Assembly (NCBI GenBank): GCA_900541715.1
Contig: UQLI01000007.1
Span: forward strand, 3,805 to 67,804
DNA from: an uncultured Collinsella sp.
GTDB taxonomy: Bacteria; Actinomycetota; Coriobacteriia; Coriobacteriales; Coriobacteriaceae
Direction: 5' to 3'
Length of the DNA: 64,000 nt
In this document: in pieces, positions 33,775 through 42,015 of the stretch
Numbering within the stretch: position 1 is the first letter of the stretch
How the letters are laid out: the number at the start of each line of letters is the position of its first letter
Made by a program: the position numbers and the translations under genes
Notes under the pieces: model-generated
Told to the model about the DNA's origin: nothing
Database searches by the model: none
Seen by the model: only the letters and a program-made list of their open reading frames with translations

Positions 33775-34494
33775 TTACATCACCATAACGTAGCGCGATC
33801 CCACGTAGTACTGCTTACCCATCAGAACCGGCTCGCCGTTGGGGCCGGTAAAGCTGGCACGCAGGTTGAGCAGCGGATCGTGCGGAGCAATGCCCAACTC
33901 GGCCGCCTGCTCGGTATTGGCACGAACGGCCTCGACCGTGCGGTAGCCAACCGAGACAATCGGCGTTCCGCCAACACGCTCGACCTCGGCAAAAATCGAC
34001 TTGTCCTCAAGATCGGCCGTCAACAGCTCACGGTAGGCGTCAAACGGCACAAAGATGTTCTCCTCAAAGATGGGCTCGCCGTCGGCTGTACGCACGCGCT
34101 TAATATGCAGCAGCAGCGCGTCCTTTTGCAGGCCAAAGAACTCCATCTCGTTTTGACGTGCCGGCACAATCTGGCGATCGACCACATGCGCGCCCGCCTT
34201 CATGTCATTATCGGCACACAGCGCGGTAAACGTCTGCAGCGTCGAAGCGTGGAACTGGCGGTTGATGTGCGGCGTGGAGACAAAGGTGCCACGGCCCTGC
34301 TGCTTAACCAGGTAGCCATCGGAGCACAGCTCCTCGACGGCGCGGCGCACCGTAATGCGGCTCACGTCGTACTGCTCGGCTAGCTCAAGCTCGGACGGAA
34401 TACGCTCCTTGGGTGCATAAACACCTTTCTCGATCGCATCCTTGATTTCGTCGTAAATCTGCTGGTAAAGCGGTGCATTTTTGGGCGCAGGCAT
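33775..34494 (-). CDS. GntR/HutC-family (UTRA) regulator 2
   Basis: A 239-residue regulator with GntR winged helix (PLYQQIYDEIKDAIEKGVYA, SELELAEQYDVSRITVRRAV, KQQGRGTFVSTP) and a UTRA domain. It resembles regulator 1 throughout, including the shared C-terminal VGSRYV motif. TATAACG-type tandem repeats lie just upstream of its start and again at the promoters of the PTS operon and the EamA gene, so it is the best candidate to control all three and itself. A phosphosugar effector is inferred from the domain. Confidence 0.92.
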   Translation of the reverse strand: MPAPKNAPLYQQIYDEIKDAIEKGVYAPKERIPSELELAEQYDVSRITVRRAVEELCSDGYLVKQQGRGTFVSTPHINRQFHASTLQTFTALCADNDMKAGAHVVDRQIVPARQNEMEFFGLQKDALLLHIKRVRTADGEPIFEENIFVPFDAYRELLTADLEDKSIFAEVERVGGTPIVSVGYRTVEAVRANTEQAAELGIAPHDPLLNLRASFTGPNGEPVLMGKQYYVGSRYVMVM

Positions 34495-34529
34495 ATCTAA
34501 TCACTCTTATCGAAATATTGAAATAACTA

Positions 34530-34548
34530 ATACGTATATAACGTCTAG
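34530..34548 (-). promoter_or_regulatory. TATAACG-type operator upstream of GntR regulator 2
   Basis: On the plus strand ATACG-TA-TATAACG, about 36 bp before the regulator start. It matches the tandem motif at 40559-40578 and 41838-41856. Confidence 0.65.
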
Positions 34549-34598
34549 TTTCATGTTACCTCATAATGATAAAACGATACACCGCATACAGCAAATCC

Positions 34599-35606
34599 TT
34601 ACCTGCCGTCGTCCTGCTGCAGGCTGTCCTGTTCACTGAGGCGCGCCTGCCTGCTGGCCATGCGTGCGGGCTTGTCGGGATCGGGTACGGCCGTGGGCAT
34701 GGGCTCGTCGACATGACCGCCCCACCAGCCGCCCACAAAGTTGAGCGTGTGGAACACGTTGATCACGGCGCCGGGATCAATGTCGCACACCAGCTTGATA
34801 ATGTCCTGGCTCTCGTAGGTCGATACAACGGCGTGCAGCAGGTACATCTTCTCGCGGCTGTATCCGCCAATGACCTCGGCGCAGCTAATGCCGTGCTGAA
34901 AATGGTCAACATAGGCGGTCATGACCTCGTCTGCCTTGCGCGTCGTGATCTGCAGCGTCACGCGGTCGTAGCGACGATAGAAACTGTCGATGGTCTTGGT
35001 CGAAATAAACTGGAACACGATGGAGTACGCCGCCTTGTCCCAGCCAAACATAAAGCCAAAGATCGCCAGGATAAAGCAGTTGAAACCAAAGATGACGCCC
35101 CAGATGGTCTTGCCCGTGTGATTGGAAACCCACAGCGCGATAAAGTCGGTGCCGCCGGTGGATGCGCCGGATTTAAGCGCGATGGCAGCGCCCAGACCCG
35201 AGACCACGCCGCCAAAAATGATGAGCATAATCTTGTCGCCCAAAAACGGTGCGAAGTGAAAGACGTTGAGGAACAGCGATGAGAGCACGACCTGCATCAT
35301 CGAGAAGATGACGAAGCGCTTGCTAATGCCGCTCCAGCATAGGAGCGCCACGGGAATGTTGAGCGCGAGCATGCCGAGCGAGATGTCGATGTGAACGCCG
35401 CCCAGCGAGGTAACGCGATCGAGCAGGACCGCGACGCCGGTGAGACCGCTCGGAAGCAGGTCGGCGGGCTGGATGAACGCCTGGATCAGAAATGTCTGGA
35501 GAACGGCAGAAATTGTGACCGCCACGGCAGTAATGGCACGGCGGACGATGGTGAGGCGGCCGAGCATGAGCACGCGGTCCGTGAGCTGATCGATGGCGTT
35601 CGCCAC
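34599..35606 (-). CDS. YitT-family membrane protein (DUF161/DUF2179)
   Basis: A 335-residue integral membrane protein with five or six helices (about 25-50, 70-95, 105-150, 165-200) and a cytoplasmic DUF2179 domain (about 215-285, VTLQITTRKADEVMTAYVDH). This arrangement defines the YitT/YqfU family, whose transport role is not settled. The tail after residue 300 is charged and Gln-rich. The GTG start has AAAGGAG 6 bp upstream. It precedes GntR regulator 2 by about 100 bp on the same strand; no functional link is evident. Confidence 0.87.
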   Translation of the reverse strand: MANAIDQLTDRVLMLGRLTIVRRAITAVAVTISAVLQTFLIQAFIQPADLLPSGLTGVAVLLDRVTSLGGVHIDISLGMLALNIPVALLCWSGISKRFVIFSMMQVVLSSLFLNVFHFAPFLGDKIMLIIFGGVVSGLGAAIALKSGASTGGTDFIALWVSNHTGKTIWGVIFGFNCFILAIFGFMFGWDKAAYSIVFQFISTKTIDSFYRRYDRVTLQITTRKADEVMTAYVDHFQHGISCAEVIGGYSREKMYLLHAVVSTYESQDIIKLVCDIDPGAVINVFHTLNFVGGWWGGHVDEPMPTAVPDPDKPARMASRQARLSEQDSLQQDDGR

Positions 35607-35961
35607 GTAGGCTCCTTTCGAAGGCAGATGTGGTTGTGGGGCATGCCCGCGATTGTAGCATGGAGCGTGCGGGGGCGCTTCAATTCACCCTCCCTCGACA
35701 ACCAAAGCGGGACCAGCAACCCCCACGACCAAAGGCCCAAATTACAAGTGAGTAGACTTTTTACGATCTGCCGAGCACACCCAAAACCGCCACCCCTGTG
35801 ACCTGCGGTTTTACAAAGGAAGATATGCATTGTGCTTGGCCTGCGCCAAAAAGTCTACTCACTTAGCCCGAATCGAAGCCAAACGGATCAAAATCGAAAC
35901 CAAATTGAGCCAGTCCACCGCAAAAAACGTTTGAACCCGTGCTTCTCGCGGCGGATTGACA
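35607..35961. repeat. gene-free stretch holding a three-tier inverted repeat
   Basis: AAGTGAGTAGACTTTTT (35746-35762) pairs perfectly with 35848-35864. Inside, CCGAGCACA pairs with TGTGCTTGG (one mismatch) and AAAACCGC pairs with GCGGTTTT. The result is a nested, possibly branched structure of about 120 nt between yitT and the HAD gene. Nothing else was recognised in the interval. Confidence 0.75.
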
Positions 35962-36591
35962 CTACAAAGCGGCCAAAATGTCGGTCAGATTATCGATAAC
36001 GGCATCGGCTCGCGATTGATCGAGGTTGACGCCCTCGTGCGGACGCAGCGCCAGGACTCGGGCGCCGGAGCGCTTGCCAGCCTCGATCCCCAAAGGCGAA
36101 TCCTCGATAACCAGGCACTCGGCAGACTCCACCCCCAGCGCCTCCATGGCACGCAGGTAGATCTCGGGGTCGGGCTTAAACGCACTGCACTCGTGACCGC
36201 TGATGGTGTAGTCCAGCACGTCGGCGATACCGGCGATCTCCACCAGCTCGTCGATCAGCTCGCGATAGGACGAGCTCGCGATGGCGCACATCACGCCGCG
36301 CTCGTGCAGCTCACGCATCACCGGCTCCGTCTGCTCGTTGAGCAGCTCGGCATACGGAACGGGATGGTCCGGGCTGTAGACCTGCTTGTACTCCACGCGC
36401 AGACGCTCGCGCAGCTCAACATCGTCGGGCACCAGCGCCTCCCAAATGGCAGGCTCGTTAGACCCCGAAAGATCGGGGATCTCGTCAAAGTGGAACCCTT
36501 TCTCTTCCATAAACGCCACGCGACGACGGTTGTAGAACCACTCGGTATCGACCAGCACGCCGTCCATATCAAACAGCACCGCTTTGATCAT
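35962..36591 (-). CDS. HAD-superfamily phosphatase/phosphomutase-like protein
   Basis: A 209-residue HAD subfamily I protein like beta-phosphoglucomutase or sugar-phosphate phosphatases. Motif I is DMDGVLVDTE at the N-terminus, motif II contains ASSS, motif III Lys is in FKPDPEIYLRAMEALGV and motif IV is VIEDSPLGIEAGKRSG, with an alpha-helical cap between motifs I and II. The start is MIKAVLFDMDG (GGAGG 8 bp upstream); a longer frame reads through a CCTGCCAAAA repeat. It lies downstream of SIS-2 on the same strand and may process a sugar phosphate from the same pathway. Confidence 0.9.
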   Translation of the reverse strand: MIKAVLFDMDGVLVDTEWFYNRRRVAFMEEKGFHFDEIPDLSGSNEPAIWEALVPDDVELRERLRVEYKQVYSPDHPVPYAELLNEQTEPVMRELHERGVMCAIASSSYRELIDELVEIAGIADVLDYTISGHECSAFKPDPEIYLRAMEALGVESAECLVIEDSPLGIEAGKRSGARVLALRPHEGVNLDQSRADAVIDNLTDILAAL

Positions 36592-36606
36592 ACGCATCTC
36601 CTCCCA

Positions 36607-36652
36607 CCTGCCAAAAAGGGACAGGTTTATTTTGGTAGGTTTTATCTGGGGT
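36607..36652. repeat. CCTGCCAAAA/GGGACAGG repeat family, copy 2
   Basis: CCTGCCAAAAAGGGACAGG and TATTTTGGTAGGTTTTATC form the inverted counterpart of the unit at 25036-25074, including the outer ATCTGGG flank. Confidence 0.8.
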
Positions 36653-36682
36653 TTTGCGGCGCGACAGACACGCCCCCAAAGC

Positions 36683-36713
36683 AAAAAGGGGACGGGGCAC
36701 AAACCCCATCCCC
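36683..36713 (-). terminator. terminator downstream of SIS protein 2
   Basis: On the minus strand GGGGATGGGG-TTTGTG-CCCCGTCCCC is followed by TTTTT. It lies about 35 bp after the SIS-2 stop. Confidence 0.75.
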
Positions 36714-36747
36714 TCTCAATCAACCCGTAAGGTCTACTTACTTGTGA

Positions 36748-37731
36748 TTAGTAGGAAAGCTTCCACATGTAGCGACGCATGGTCAGCGGGTGCTGGCGGG
36801 CCTCGGCGATCTGGTTGCCGTACTCACGCATAACGGCGAGGTGCAGCAGCGGGTTGAAGTAGGTGAGGACGCTAGCCGGCACAGCGTCGGCCAGGCCGTA
36901 GTCCTTGGAGTCAATCAGAGCGACCTTGGCACCCATACGCTGCAGGAAGGTGAGGGCACGAGCGTCCATCGGACGGGTAGCACCGTCGGACATGAGGAAG
37001 ACGTAGGGCTTACCCTCGGTGGAAACCTCGAACGGGCCGTGGAAGTACTCGCCGGTGTTGTAGGAAGCAGCGTCGATCCACTGCATCTCGGTGAACAGGA
37101 AGGCGGCGTTAGAATAAGCCATCTTCTCGGAGGCACCGGAGGCCATGAAGTAGATCATCTTGTCGTCCTTGAAGTCCTGAGCGAACTGCTTGGCCAGGCC
37201 CTTGGCAGACTGAGCAGCGTTCTCGATCAGCTCGAAGATGTTGTTGAGGCCGGTGATCATGTCCTCGTAGTGATCATAGCCCTCGGTCTGCTGAAGGATC
37301 TCGAGAGCAAGAGCGATGGCGTAGGCGGGCTTCTCGGCCTTGGCAGCATAGTTGGCATGGAAGCCGTGGACGATGACGTAGTCAGCGTCGACGGTCAGAG
37401 CGGAGCCAGCCTTGTTGGTGAGGGAGACGACCGGGCAGTTGTGCTTCTTGGCGGTCTTGTTGGCCTCGACGGTCTCGGGCGTGGAGCCACCGAGGGAGCA
37501 GGTGATCACGAAGGTGTGCTCGTTGACCCAGGAAGGCGTGTCGTAGTTGAACTCGTTAGCGGTGAAGATCTGAACGTTCAGCTTGTCCGTGTTGTTGGCC
37601 AGGAAGTACTTGGCGGGGTAAAGGTCGGACATGGAGGCACCGCAGCCGACGAAGGCGACGCTGTGGATCTCGTGGTTGGACAGGACGTCAGCGACGATCT
37701 GCTTAGGGAGGTTAAGGTCGATCTCGTACAT
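36748..37731 (-). CDS. SIS-domain sugar isomerase/deglycase-like protein 2
   Basis: A 327-residue SIS protein. SIS loops are VAFVGCGASMSDLYPAKYFL, ITCSLGGSTPETVEA and YFMASGASEKMAYSNAAFL, and the GEYFHGPFEVSTEG segment is conserved with SIS-1. The C-terminus is RRYMWKLSY. The start at MYEIDLNLPKQ has AAAGGA 9 bp upstream. It is the next gene after the PTS operon on the same strand (about 200 bp gap), so its substrate is probably the phosphorylated sugar that PTS delivers. By analogy with gfr operons, a deglycase acting on a 6-phosphorylated Amadori compound is plausible; a ketose/aldose isomerase is the alternative. Confidence 0.86.
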   Translation of the reverse strand: MYEIDLNLPKQIVADVLSNHEIHSVAFVGCGASMSDLYPAKYFLANNTDKLNVQIFTANEFNYDTPSWVNEHTFVITCSLGGSTPETVEANKTAKKHNCPVVSLTNKAGSALTVDADYVIVHGFHANYAAKAEKPAYAIALALEILQQTEGYDHYEDMITGLNNIFELIENAAQSAKGLAKQFAQDFKDDKMIYFMASGASEKMAYSNAAFLFTEMQWIDAASYNTGEYFHGPFEVSTEGKPYVFLMSDGATRPMDARALTFLQRMGAKVALIDSKDYGLADAVPASVLTYFNPLLHLAVMREYGNQIAEARQHPLTMRRYMWKLSY

Positions 37732-37822
37732 CTGACACATTCCTTTCAATTATTTGCGGCGCCACATTGCCGGGCGCTCGCAGGGTTACCGTGATTTGGA
37801 CCGAGTCGCCGGTCCGTTGAGG

Positions 37823-37853
37823 ATGTGTCAAAGGAACTGTCCCTTTGACACAT
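37823..37853. repeat. GGAACTGTCCC hairpin repeat
   Basis: ATGTGTCAAAGG pairs with CCTTTGACACAT around a loop with the CTGTCC core. It is in the gap between the PTS operon and SIS-2 and belongs to the wider GGGAC-hairpin group. Confidence 0.7.
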
Positions 37854-37865
37854 TTAGGGATGGAA

Positions 37866-37896
37866 GCCTGCCTGGGGTATGGGATGCCAGGCAGGC
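37866..37896 (-). terminator. hairpin after the PTS operon (weak terminator or processing site)
   Basis: Perfect 10-bp stem GCCTGCCTGG/CCAGGCAGGC with an 11-nt loop, 35 bp after the IID stop. No clear T-run follows, so it may stabilise the upstream mRNA rather than stop transcription. Confidence 0.5.
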
Positions 37897-37930
37897 CCCC
37901 GGGGGAAAGCGGTTAGGCGCTTAGTCGCGA

Positions 37931-38764
37931 CTAGGCAAGGATGCCGACCGCGGAGAGGGCGATGCCGCCCACAATGGCGATCACGAGAAGCCAACCGGTG
38001 TTGACGTTCTTCTTGATGAGCCAGTACATAAGGCCGGTGAGGCCAAGGGAGATCATCTGGGGCATCATGCTGTCCAGGATGTCCTGGATAACGACGGTGC
38101 CGTCAGCGAACTGCAGCGGGGTGGTGGCGCCGATCAGCGTGGCGATCATGCCGCCCACGGACATAAGACCCACGATGCCGCAGACATACATGAGCTTCTC
38201 CATGAGGTCGCCGCCCTGAAGCTTGCTCAGGTACTCGTGGCCGCCCTGATAGCCCATCTTGGCTGCGAACCAAGTAATCAGCACGGAGGGGACGATGGAG
38301 ATGAGAAGGGCCAGGATCGGGCCCATGATGGAGCCCTGCTGAGCCAGCTGAACGCCCAAGCCAAAGGCGATAACGCGGATGGTGCCCTGGAAGAAGGAGT
38401 CACCGATGCCGGAAAGCGGGCCCATAAGGGAGGTCTTGACCGCGTTAATCGAATCGGGGTTGAAGTTCTCGGGATCCTTGGCGTACTCCTCCTCCATGGA
38501 GGCGGCGAGGCCCAGGATGAAAGCGCTCGTCTGCGGGGTGCAGTTGTAGAACGCCATGTGACGGTGGTAAGCCTCTTTCTTAGCAGCAAGCTGCTTGGGG
38601 TCGGACTCGTCCGGATAGAGGCGATCGAGCGTGGGAACCATACCGTAGAGGAAGCCCATGTTCATCTGACGCTCGTAGTTCCAAGAGGCCTGGATGGCCC
38701 AGGAGCGCCAGAAGAACTGGCTGACCTTCTTGTTCAGGGACACGTCCTTGGTTGCGGTTGCCAT
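37931..38764 (-). CDS. mannose-family PTS enzyme IID
   Basis: EIID is the second membrane subunit of mannose/fructose/sorbose-type PTS permeases. The 277-residue protein has the family N-terminus (FFWRSWAIQASWNYERQMNM GF), the QTSAFILGLAASMEEEYA segment, LMGPLSGIGDSFFQGT and a C-terminal helix (GWLLVIAIVGGIALSAVGILA). The start at MATATKDVSL has AAGGAGG 9 bp upstream. It is the third gene of the IIAB-IIC-IID operon. Substrate cannot be read from this subunit alone. Confidence 0.93.
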   Translation of the reverse strand: MATATKDVSLNKKVSQFFWRSWAIQASWNYERQMNMGFLYGMVPTLDRLYPDESDPKQLAAKKEAYHRHMAFYNCTPQTSAFILGLAASMEEEYAKDPENFNPDSINAVKTSLMGPLSGIGDSFFQGTIRVIAFGLGVQLAQQGSIMGPILALLISIVPSVLITWFAAKMGYQGGHEYLSKLQGGDLMEKLMYVCGIVGLMSVGGMIATLIGATTPLQFADGTVVIQDILDSMMPQMISLGLTGLMYWLIKKNVNTGWLLVIAIVGGIALSAVGILA

Positions 38765-38777
38765 AGTGTGTTCCTCC

Positions 38778-39572
38778 TTAGTCTTCGTCGTCTTCGAGCG
38801 GATCGTAGTCGGAATCGACACCGGCGGCTGCATGGGAACCGTTGAACTTGAAGCCCATGAAGACGACAGCCAGGCACACACCGATCAGAGCGACCGCGAT
38901 GACGGACAGGTTGAGGTAAGCGGCGAGCAGGAAACCGATGAACAGGAACGGAGTCATACCCTTCTTGATCATCATGGTGAGCAGCAGAGCCAAGCCGTAG
39001 GCGGTCATGATCTTGGTCGAAACGTTAAGACCAGTGGACAGCCACTCGGGAACCATGTTGACGATGGCCTGAACCAGGTCGGTGCCAACAAAGACGGCGA
39101 GGAAAATCGGCAGGAAGTACATGATGGCGTACAAACCGGAGCCGGCGCAGATGTGCATACGGTAGGCGGTCTTGAACTTTCCGTTATCAATCGCGCTATC
39201 TGCCACATGGGTGAGGACGGCGATGATGGAACGGAACACGATGCCGAGGAGCTGACCCAGGACGGCGACCGGGATGGCGATCGTCATGGCGGTCTCGGCG
39301 GAAGCATCGGTCAGGCACGCAAAGGCAGCGGCCACGATGCCGCCCAGGACCATATCGGGCGGAACGGCGGCGCCGACCTGCACCAGGCCCATGGACACGA
39401 GCTCGACGGCGGCACCGACGGCAAGGCCGGTGGGCACATCGCCCAGCAGCAGACCGACGAGCGTAGCGCCAACGAGGGGCTGCTCGAAGTTAAGACGACC
39501 GAGCAGGCGGGAGTCCCACATGCAGAACACGCCGACGAGGCCGACGAGCACCGCACTGATGAACGTATTCAT
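38778..39572 (-). CDS. mannose-family PTS enzyme IIC
   Basis: EIIC forms the sugar channel together with EIID. The 264-residue protein is highly hydrophobic with about eight helices. It carries the LLGDVPTGLAVGAAVELVSMG segment typical of the sorbose/mannose IIC family, and an acidic C-terminal tail (SDYDPLEDDED). The start has AAAGGAG 6 bp upstream. It is separated from IID by 13 bp and from IIAB by 36 bp, so the three are one transcript. Confidence 0.94.
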   Translation of the reverse strand: MNTFISAVLVGLVGVFCMWDSRLLGRLNFEQPLVGATLVGLLLGDVPTGLAVGAAVELVSMGLVQVGAAVPPDMVLGGIVAAAFACLTDASAETAMTIAIPVAVLGQLLGIVFRSIIAVLTHVADSAIDNGKFKTAYRMHICAGSGLYAIMYFLPIFLAVFVGTDLVQAIVNMVPEWLSTGLNVSTKIMTAYGLALLLTMMIKKGMTPFLFIGFLLAAYLNLSVIAVALIGVCLAVVFMGFKFNGSHAAAGVDSDYDPLEDDED

Positions 39573-39608
39573 ACCCTTCTCCTTTCAGTCAGGCAAAAGC
39601 CTGGTTGA

Positions 39609-40532
39609 TTACAGCTTGGCGTCGATGTCGACGCTCTGATACGTAGGGGTCTGCTGGACATAGAGCTTGATGCCCATGTCGAGCAGCTGGTTGACGTCGG
39701 CCTTCTGGGTGGCGTCGAGGAAGACGGAGCTGTCCTTGCCGCCAATCTGATCGGCACCGTCGTGGTTGGCGGTGGCGCCCAGGTTGATGGCGTCGAGCTT
39801 GTAGCCCTGGCAGAACTGCAGCATCTCGGCCGTGTTGCCAAAGACGAACATGACGCGCTCGCCGAGGGTGTTGAGCTTGTCCATCTTGGCGAGGGCACGC
39901 TCGACGGTGAAGACGTTCAGGCGCACGCCCTGGGGCTTGGCCAGCTTAAGAGCGCCCTTCTTGATGTCATCGTTGGCGGCAGCGTTGTCGACGACGATGA
40001 TGCGCTCGGCCTGAACCTTGGTGGTCCAGGTAAAGACGACCTGGCCGTGCAGCAGACGGTAGTCAAGACGTGCGAGGACGATCTTGGCGGGACCGGAGCT
40101 GTGACGGGGCGCCTTGGCCTTCTTGGCGGGAGCCGCGGCAGCCTCGACCGGTGCGTTGGGGTTGGTCAGACCGGTACGGGCCTCGTTGATGAGGGCCGCG
40201 AGCTCGGCGCCCTTGATGGGGACGGGGCTCATAGCGAGCGTCAGTGCCAGCGGGATGTTGAAACCGCTGACAACCGTGAACTTCGTGCCGTTCTTGGAAA
40301 GCTCGACCATGTTGTTGTTGACCGAGCTGCCGAGCATATCGGTCAGCACATAGACGGTGTCGTCCGCGTTGAACGTGGCGATCATGGCGTCCACCTTATC
40401 GGTGATGGGCTCCTTGTCGTCACGAGCAAGCGACACGACGTGGACGTTCGACACGTCGCCGAGAACCATCTCGAGCGTGTCTTTGGCGCCTGCGGCCAGG
40501 CCGCTATGAGATGCGAGAATGATCTGATTCAT
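39609..40532 (-). CDS. mannose-family PTS enzyme IIAB fusion
   Basis: This cytoplasmic phosphocarrier passes phosphate from HPr to the incoming sugar. The 307-residue protein has an EIIA domain (1-125) with His9 in ILASHSGLAAGAKDTLEM, an Ala/Pro/Lys-rich linker (125-147), and an EIIB domain with phosphorylatable His162 in ARLDYRLLHGQVVFTW. The AAGGAGG ribosome site is strong. It is the first gene of the operon, and TATAACG-type repeats overlap a consensus TATAAT 25 bp upstream, pointing to repression by GntR regulator 2. Confidence 0.95.
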   Translation of the reverse strand: MNQIILASHSGLAAGAKDTLEMVLGDVSNVHVVSLARDDKEPITDKVDAMIATFNADDTVYVLTDMLGSSVNNNMVELSKNGTKFTVVSGFNIPLALTLAMSPVPIKGAELAALINEARTGLTNPNAPVEAAAAPAKKAKAPRHSSGPAKIVLARLDYRLLHGQVVFTWTTKVQAERIIVVDNAAANDDIKKGALKLAKPQGVRLNVFTVERALAKMDKLNTLGERVMFVFGNTAEMLQFCQGYKLDAINLGATANHDGADQIGGKDSSVFLDATQKADVNQLLDMGIKLYVQQTPTYQSVDIDAKL

Positions 40533-40558
40533 CTTGCCTCCTCCTTTTCGTTATGGTC

Positions 40559-40579
40559 ATTATAACGTCTTATACGTTG
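40559..40579 (-). promoter_or_regulatory. PTS operon operator overlapping a -10 box
   Basis: On the plus strand TATAACG-TCT-TATACG, a tandem repeat. On the minus strand its end forms TATAAT (40559-40564), a consensus -10 box. No good -35 box is seen, which suggests an activated or weak promoter. Confidence 0.68.
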
Positions 40580-40715
40580 CTTATATTGCTAATTAGTATA
40601 AAGACCGTTCGCGGGTGAAAATCGACCGTTGACGGGTTTAACGTACTTGAAACGTTGGGGCCGGGTAGGCCGGCGCTGGCTGGATAACCCGAGGTCAGAC
40701 CCTGCGCGCAATCCT

Positions 40716-41798
40716 CTATCGCACAAAGTACCAGGGGCTTTCCTGCACGGTGGGCTCCAGCGCGATGCCGGTGCGCTCCTTAAACAGATCCATGTCCTGC
40801 GATTTCTCCGTCCACCACGCGTTGGGCTTAAAGGTCATGCTCTCAACGACATGACCGACAAACACACTGTTGCGCAGCTTGGAGAAGTCGGTGTTCATGA
40901 TCAGGATGGACGCGAGCACCAGCACGATGCCCAGGACCTTGATCGCGCCGGCGGGCTCGGCGTAGATGCCAATGCCCACCAGTACGGTGACGACCGTCTC
41001 GAATGACATTACGACGGGAACTTTCGATGTCTCGAGCCCCATGGACAGACCCTGCATATATAAGATGTAGGCCACAGCTGTGGGGATGAGTCCAAAGCCA
41101 AGGAACAGCAGCAGCAGCTGTGGCGACATTGCCGCGGCGACATCCGGCCACGGAGCCGCGATAGCCGCCATAACCGCACCGCCAAAAACAAAGCCCCAAA
41201 ACGTGACAGCCAGCGGGTGGACCGTCTTGGTTGCTATCCGGCTAAACACCGCGAGCGACGCACCACAAAGGCCTGCAATCACGCCCGACGTGACGCCCCA
41301 AACCGAAAACTGGAAACCGGAAAGGTCGCCATTGGTCACTGCAAGCACGCACCCAACGATGTTAAAGACAATGGCAACGAGCTTGTTGGGGGTCACGTCC
41401 TCGCGATAAAGCACGCGGCCGAGCATGACGCCAAACACCGGCGAGGTGTAGAGCAGCACCGAGGCCGTGGACATGCCCACCTCGCCCATGCACTCGTAAT
41501 AGCAGGTGTTGGCGGCGGCCAAACCGACGATACCGACAAGCGCGCAGGGAACAAGCTCTTTAGGGCTCGCCTTGAACAGGACCAGCGGACCCTGAGCCAC
41601 AGTAGACCCCTCACCCGGACGGCAGCCCATAAACATCAGGACCGGCGCCAAGATAAGCGCTCCGACCAACAAGCGAAAGGCAGCCATGCTCTGGGACGAA
41701 ACGCCCATGGCCGAGATGCCGTTTACAAAGATTCCGATGCTGCCCCACATAAGCGCGGCGACCAGCACCAGCACATAGCCCAGATTGCTTTTCTTCAA
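40716..41798 (-). CDS. EamA-family transporter
   Basis: A 360-residue membrane protein with ten helices in two EamA repeats (helix 1 LGYVLVLVAALMWGSIGIFV; helix 9 region YILYMQGLSMGLETSKVP) and a hydrophilic C-terminal tail of about 55 residues that is unusual for the family. The start chosen is a TTG with GAGGAGG 5 bp upstream; a GTG 12 codons earlier lacks a ribosome site and would place the operator too close. A TATAACG-type operator lies 40 bp upstream, as at the PTS operon, so it probably belongs to the same regulon and may move a substrate or product of that pathway. Confidence 0.87.
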   Translation of the reverse strand: MKKSNLGYVLVLVAALMWGSIGIFVNGISAMGVSSQSMAAFRLLVGALILAPVLMFMGCRPGEGSTVAQGPLVLFKASPKELVPCALVGIVGLAAANTCYYECMGEVGMSTASVLLYTSPVFGVMLGRVLYREDVTPNKLVAIVFNIVGCVLAVTNGDLSGFQFSVWGVTSGVIAGLCGASLAVFSRIATKTVHPLAVTFWGFVFGGAVMAAIAAPWPDVAAAMSPQLLLLFLGFGLIPTAVAYILYMQGLSMGLETSKVPVVMSFETVVTVLVGIGIYAEPAGAIKVLGIVLVLASILIMNTDFSKLRNSVFVGHVVESMTFKPNAWWTEKSQDMDLFKERTGIALEPTVQESPWYFVR

Positions 41799-41837
41799 CG
41801 CAGCCTCCTCGGTATTGTTTCCAATATGTTTCACACT

Positions 41838-41856
41838 ACGTTATAGTCGTTATATA
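41838..41856 (-). promoter_or_regulatory. TATAACG-type operator upstream of the EamA gene
   Basis: On the minus strand TATAACG-AC-TATAACG, the most regular of the three copies. TTGAAA lies 15 bp before the second TATAAC on that strand and may serve as a -35 box. Confidence 0.7.
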
Positions 41857-41901
41857 CATTTTTCAAGACACAAATCGCCGAACGGGAAAATCTGCTCTAC
41901 C

Positions 41902-41984
41902 TAGTCATTGGGGACGTTCTTAAATGACTAGTCGTTGGGGACGCTCCTGAATGACTAGCCATTTAAGAACGTCCCCAACGACTA
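41902..41984. repeat. GGGACGTTCTT repeat, three units
   Basis: Two units in direct orientation (TAGTCATTGGGGACGTTCTT, then a diverged CGTTGGGGACGCTCCTGAAT) and one inverted (TTTAAGAACGTCCCC). The block ends about 30 bp before the IS element. Confidence 0.82.
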
Positions 41985-42015
41985 AAGCGCCGCTGGTTGA
42001 GCATAAATCAGACAC

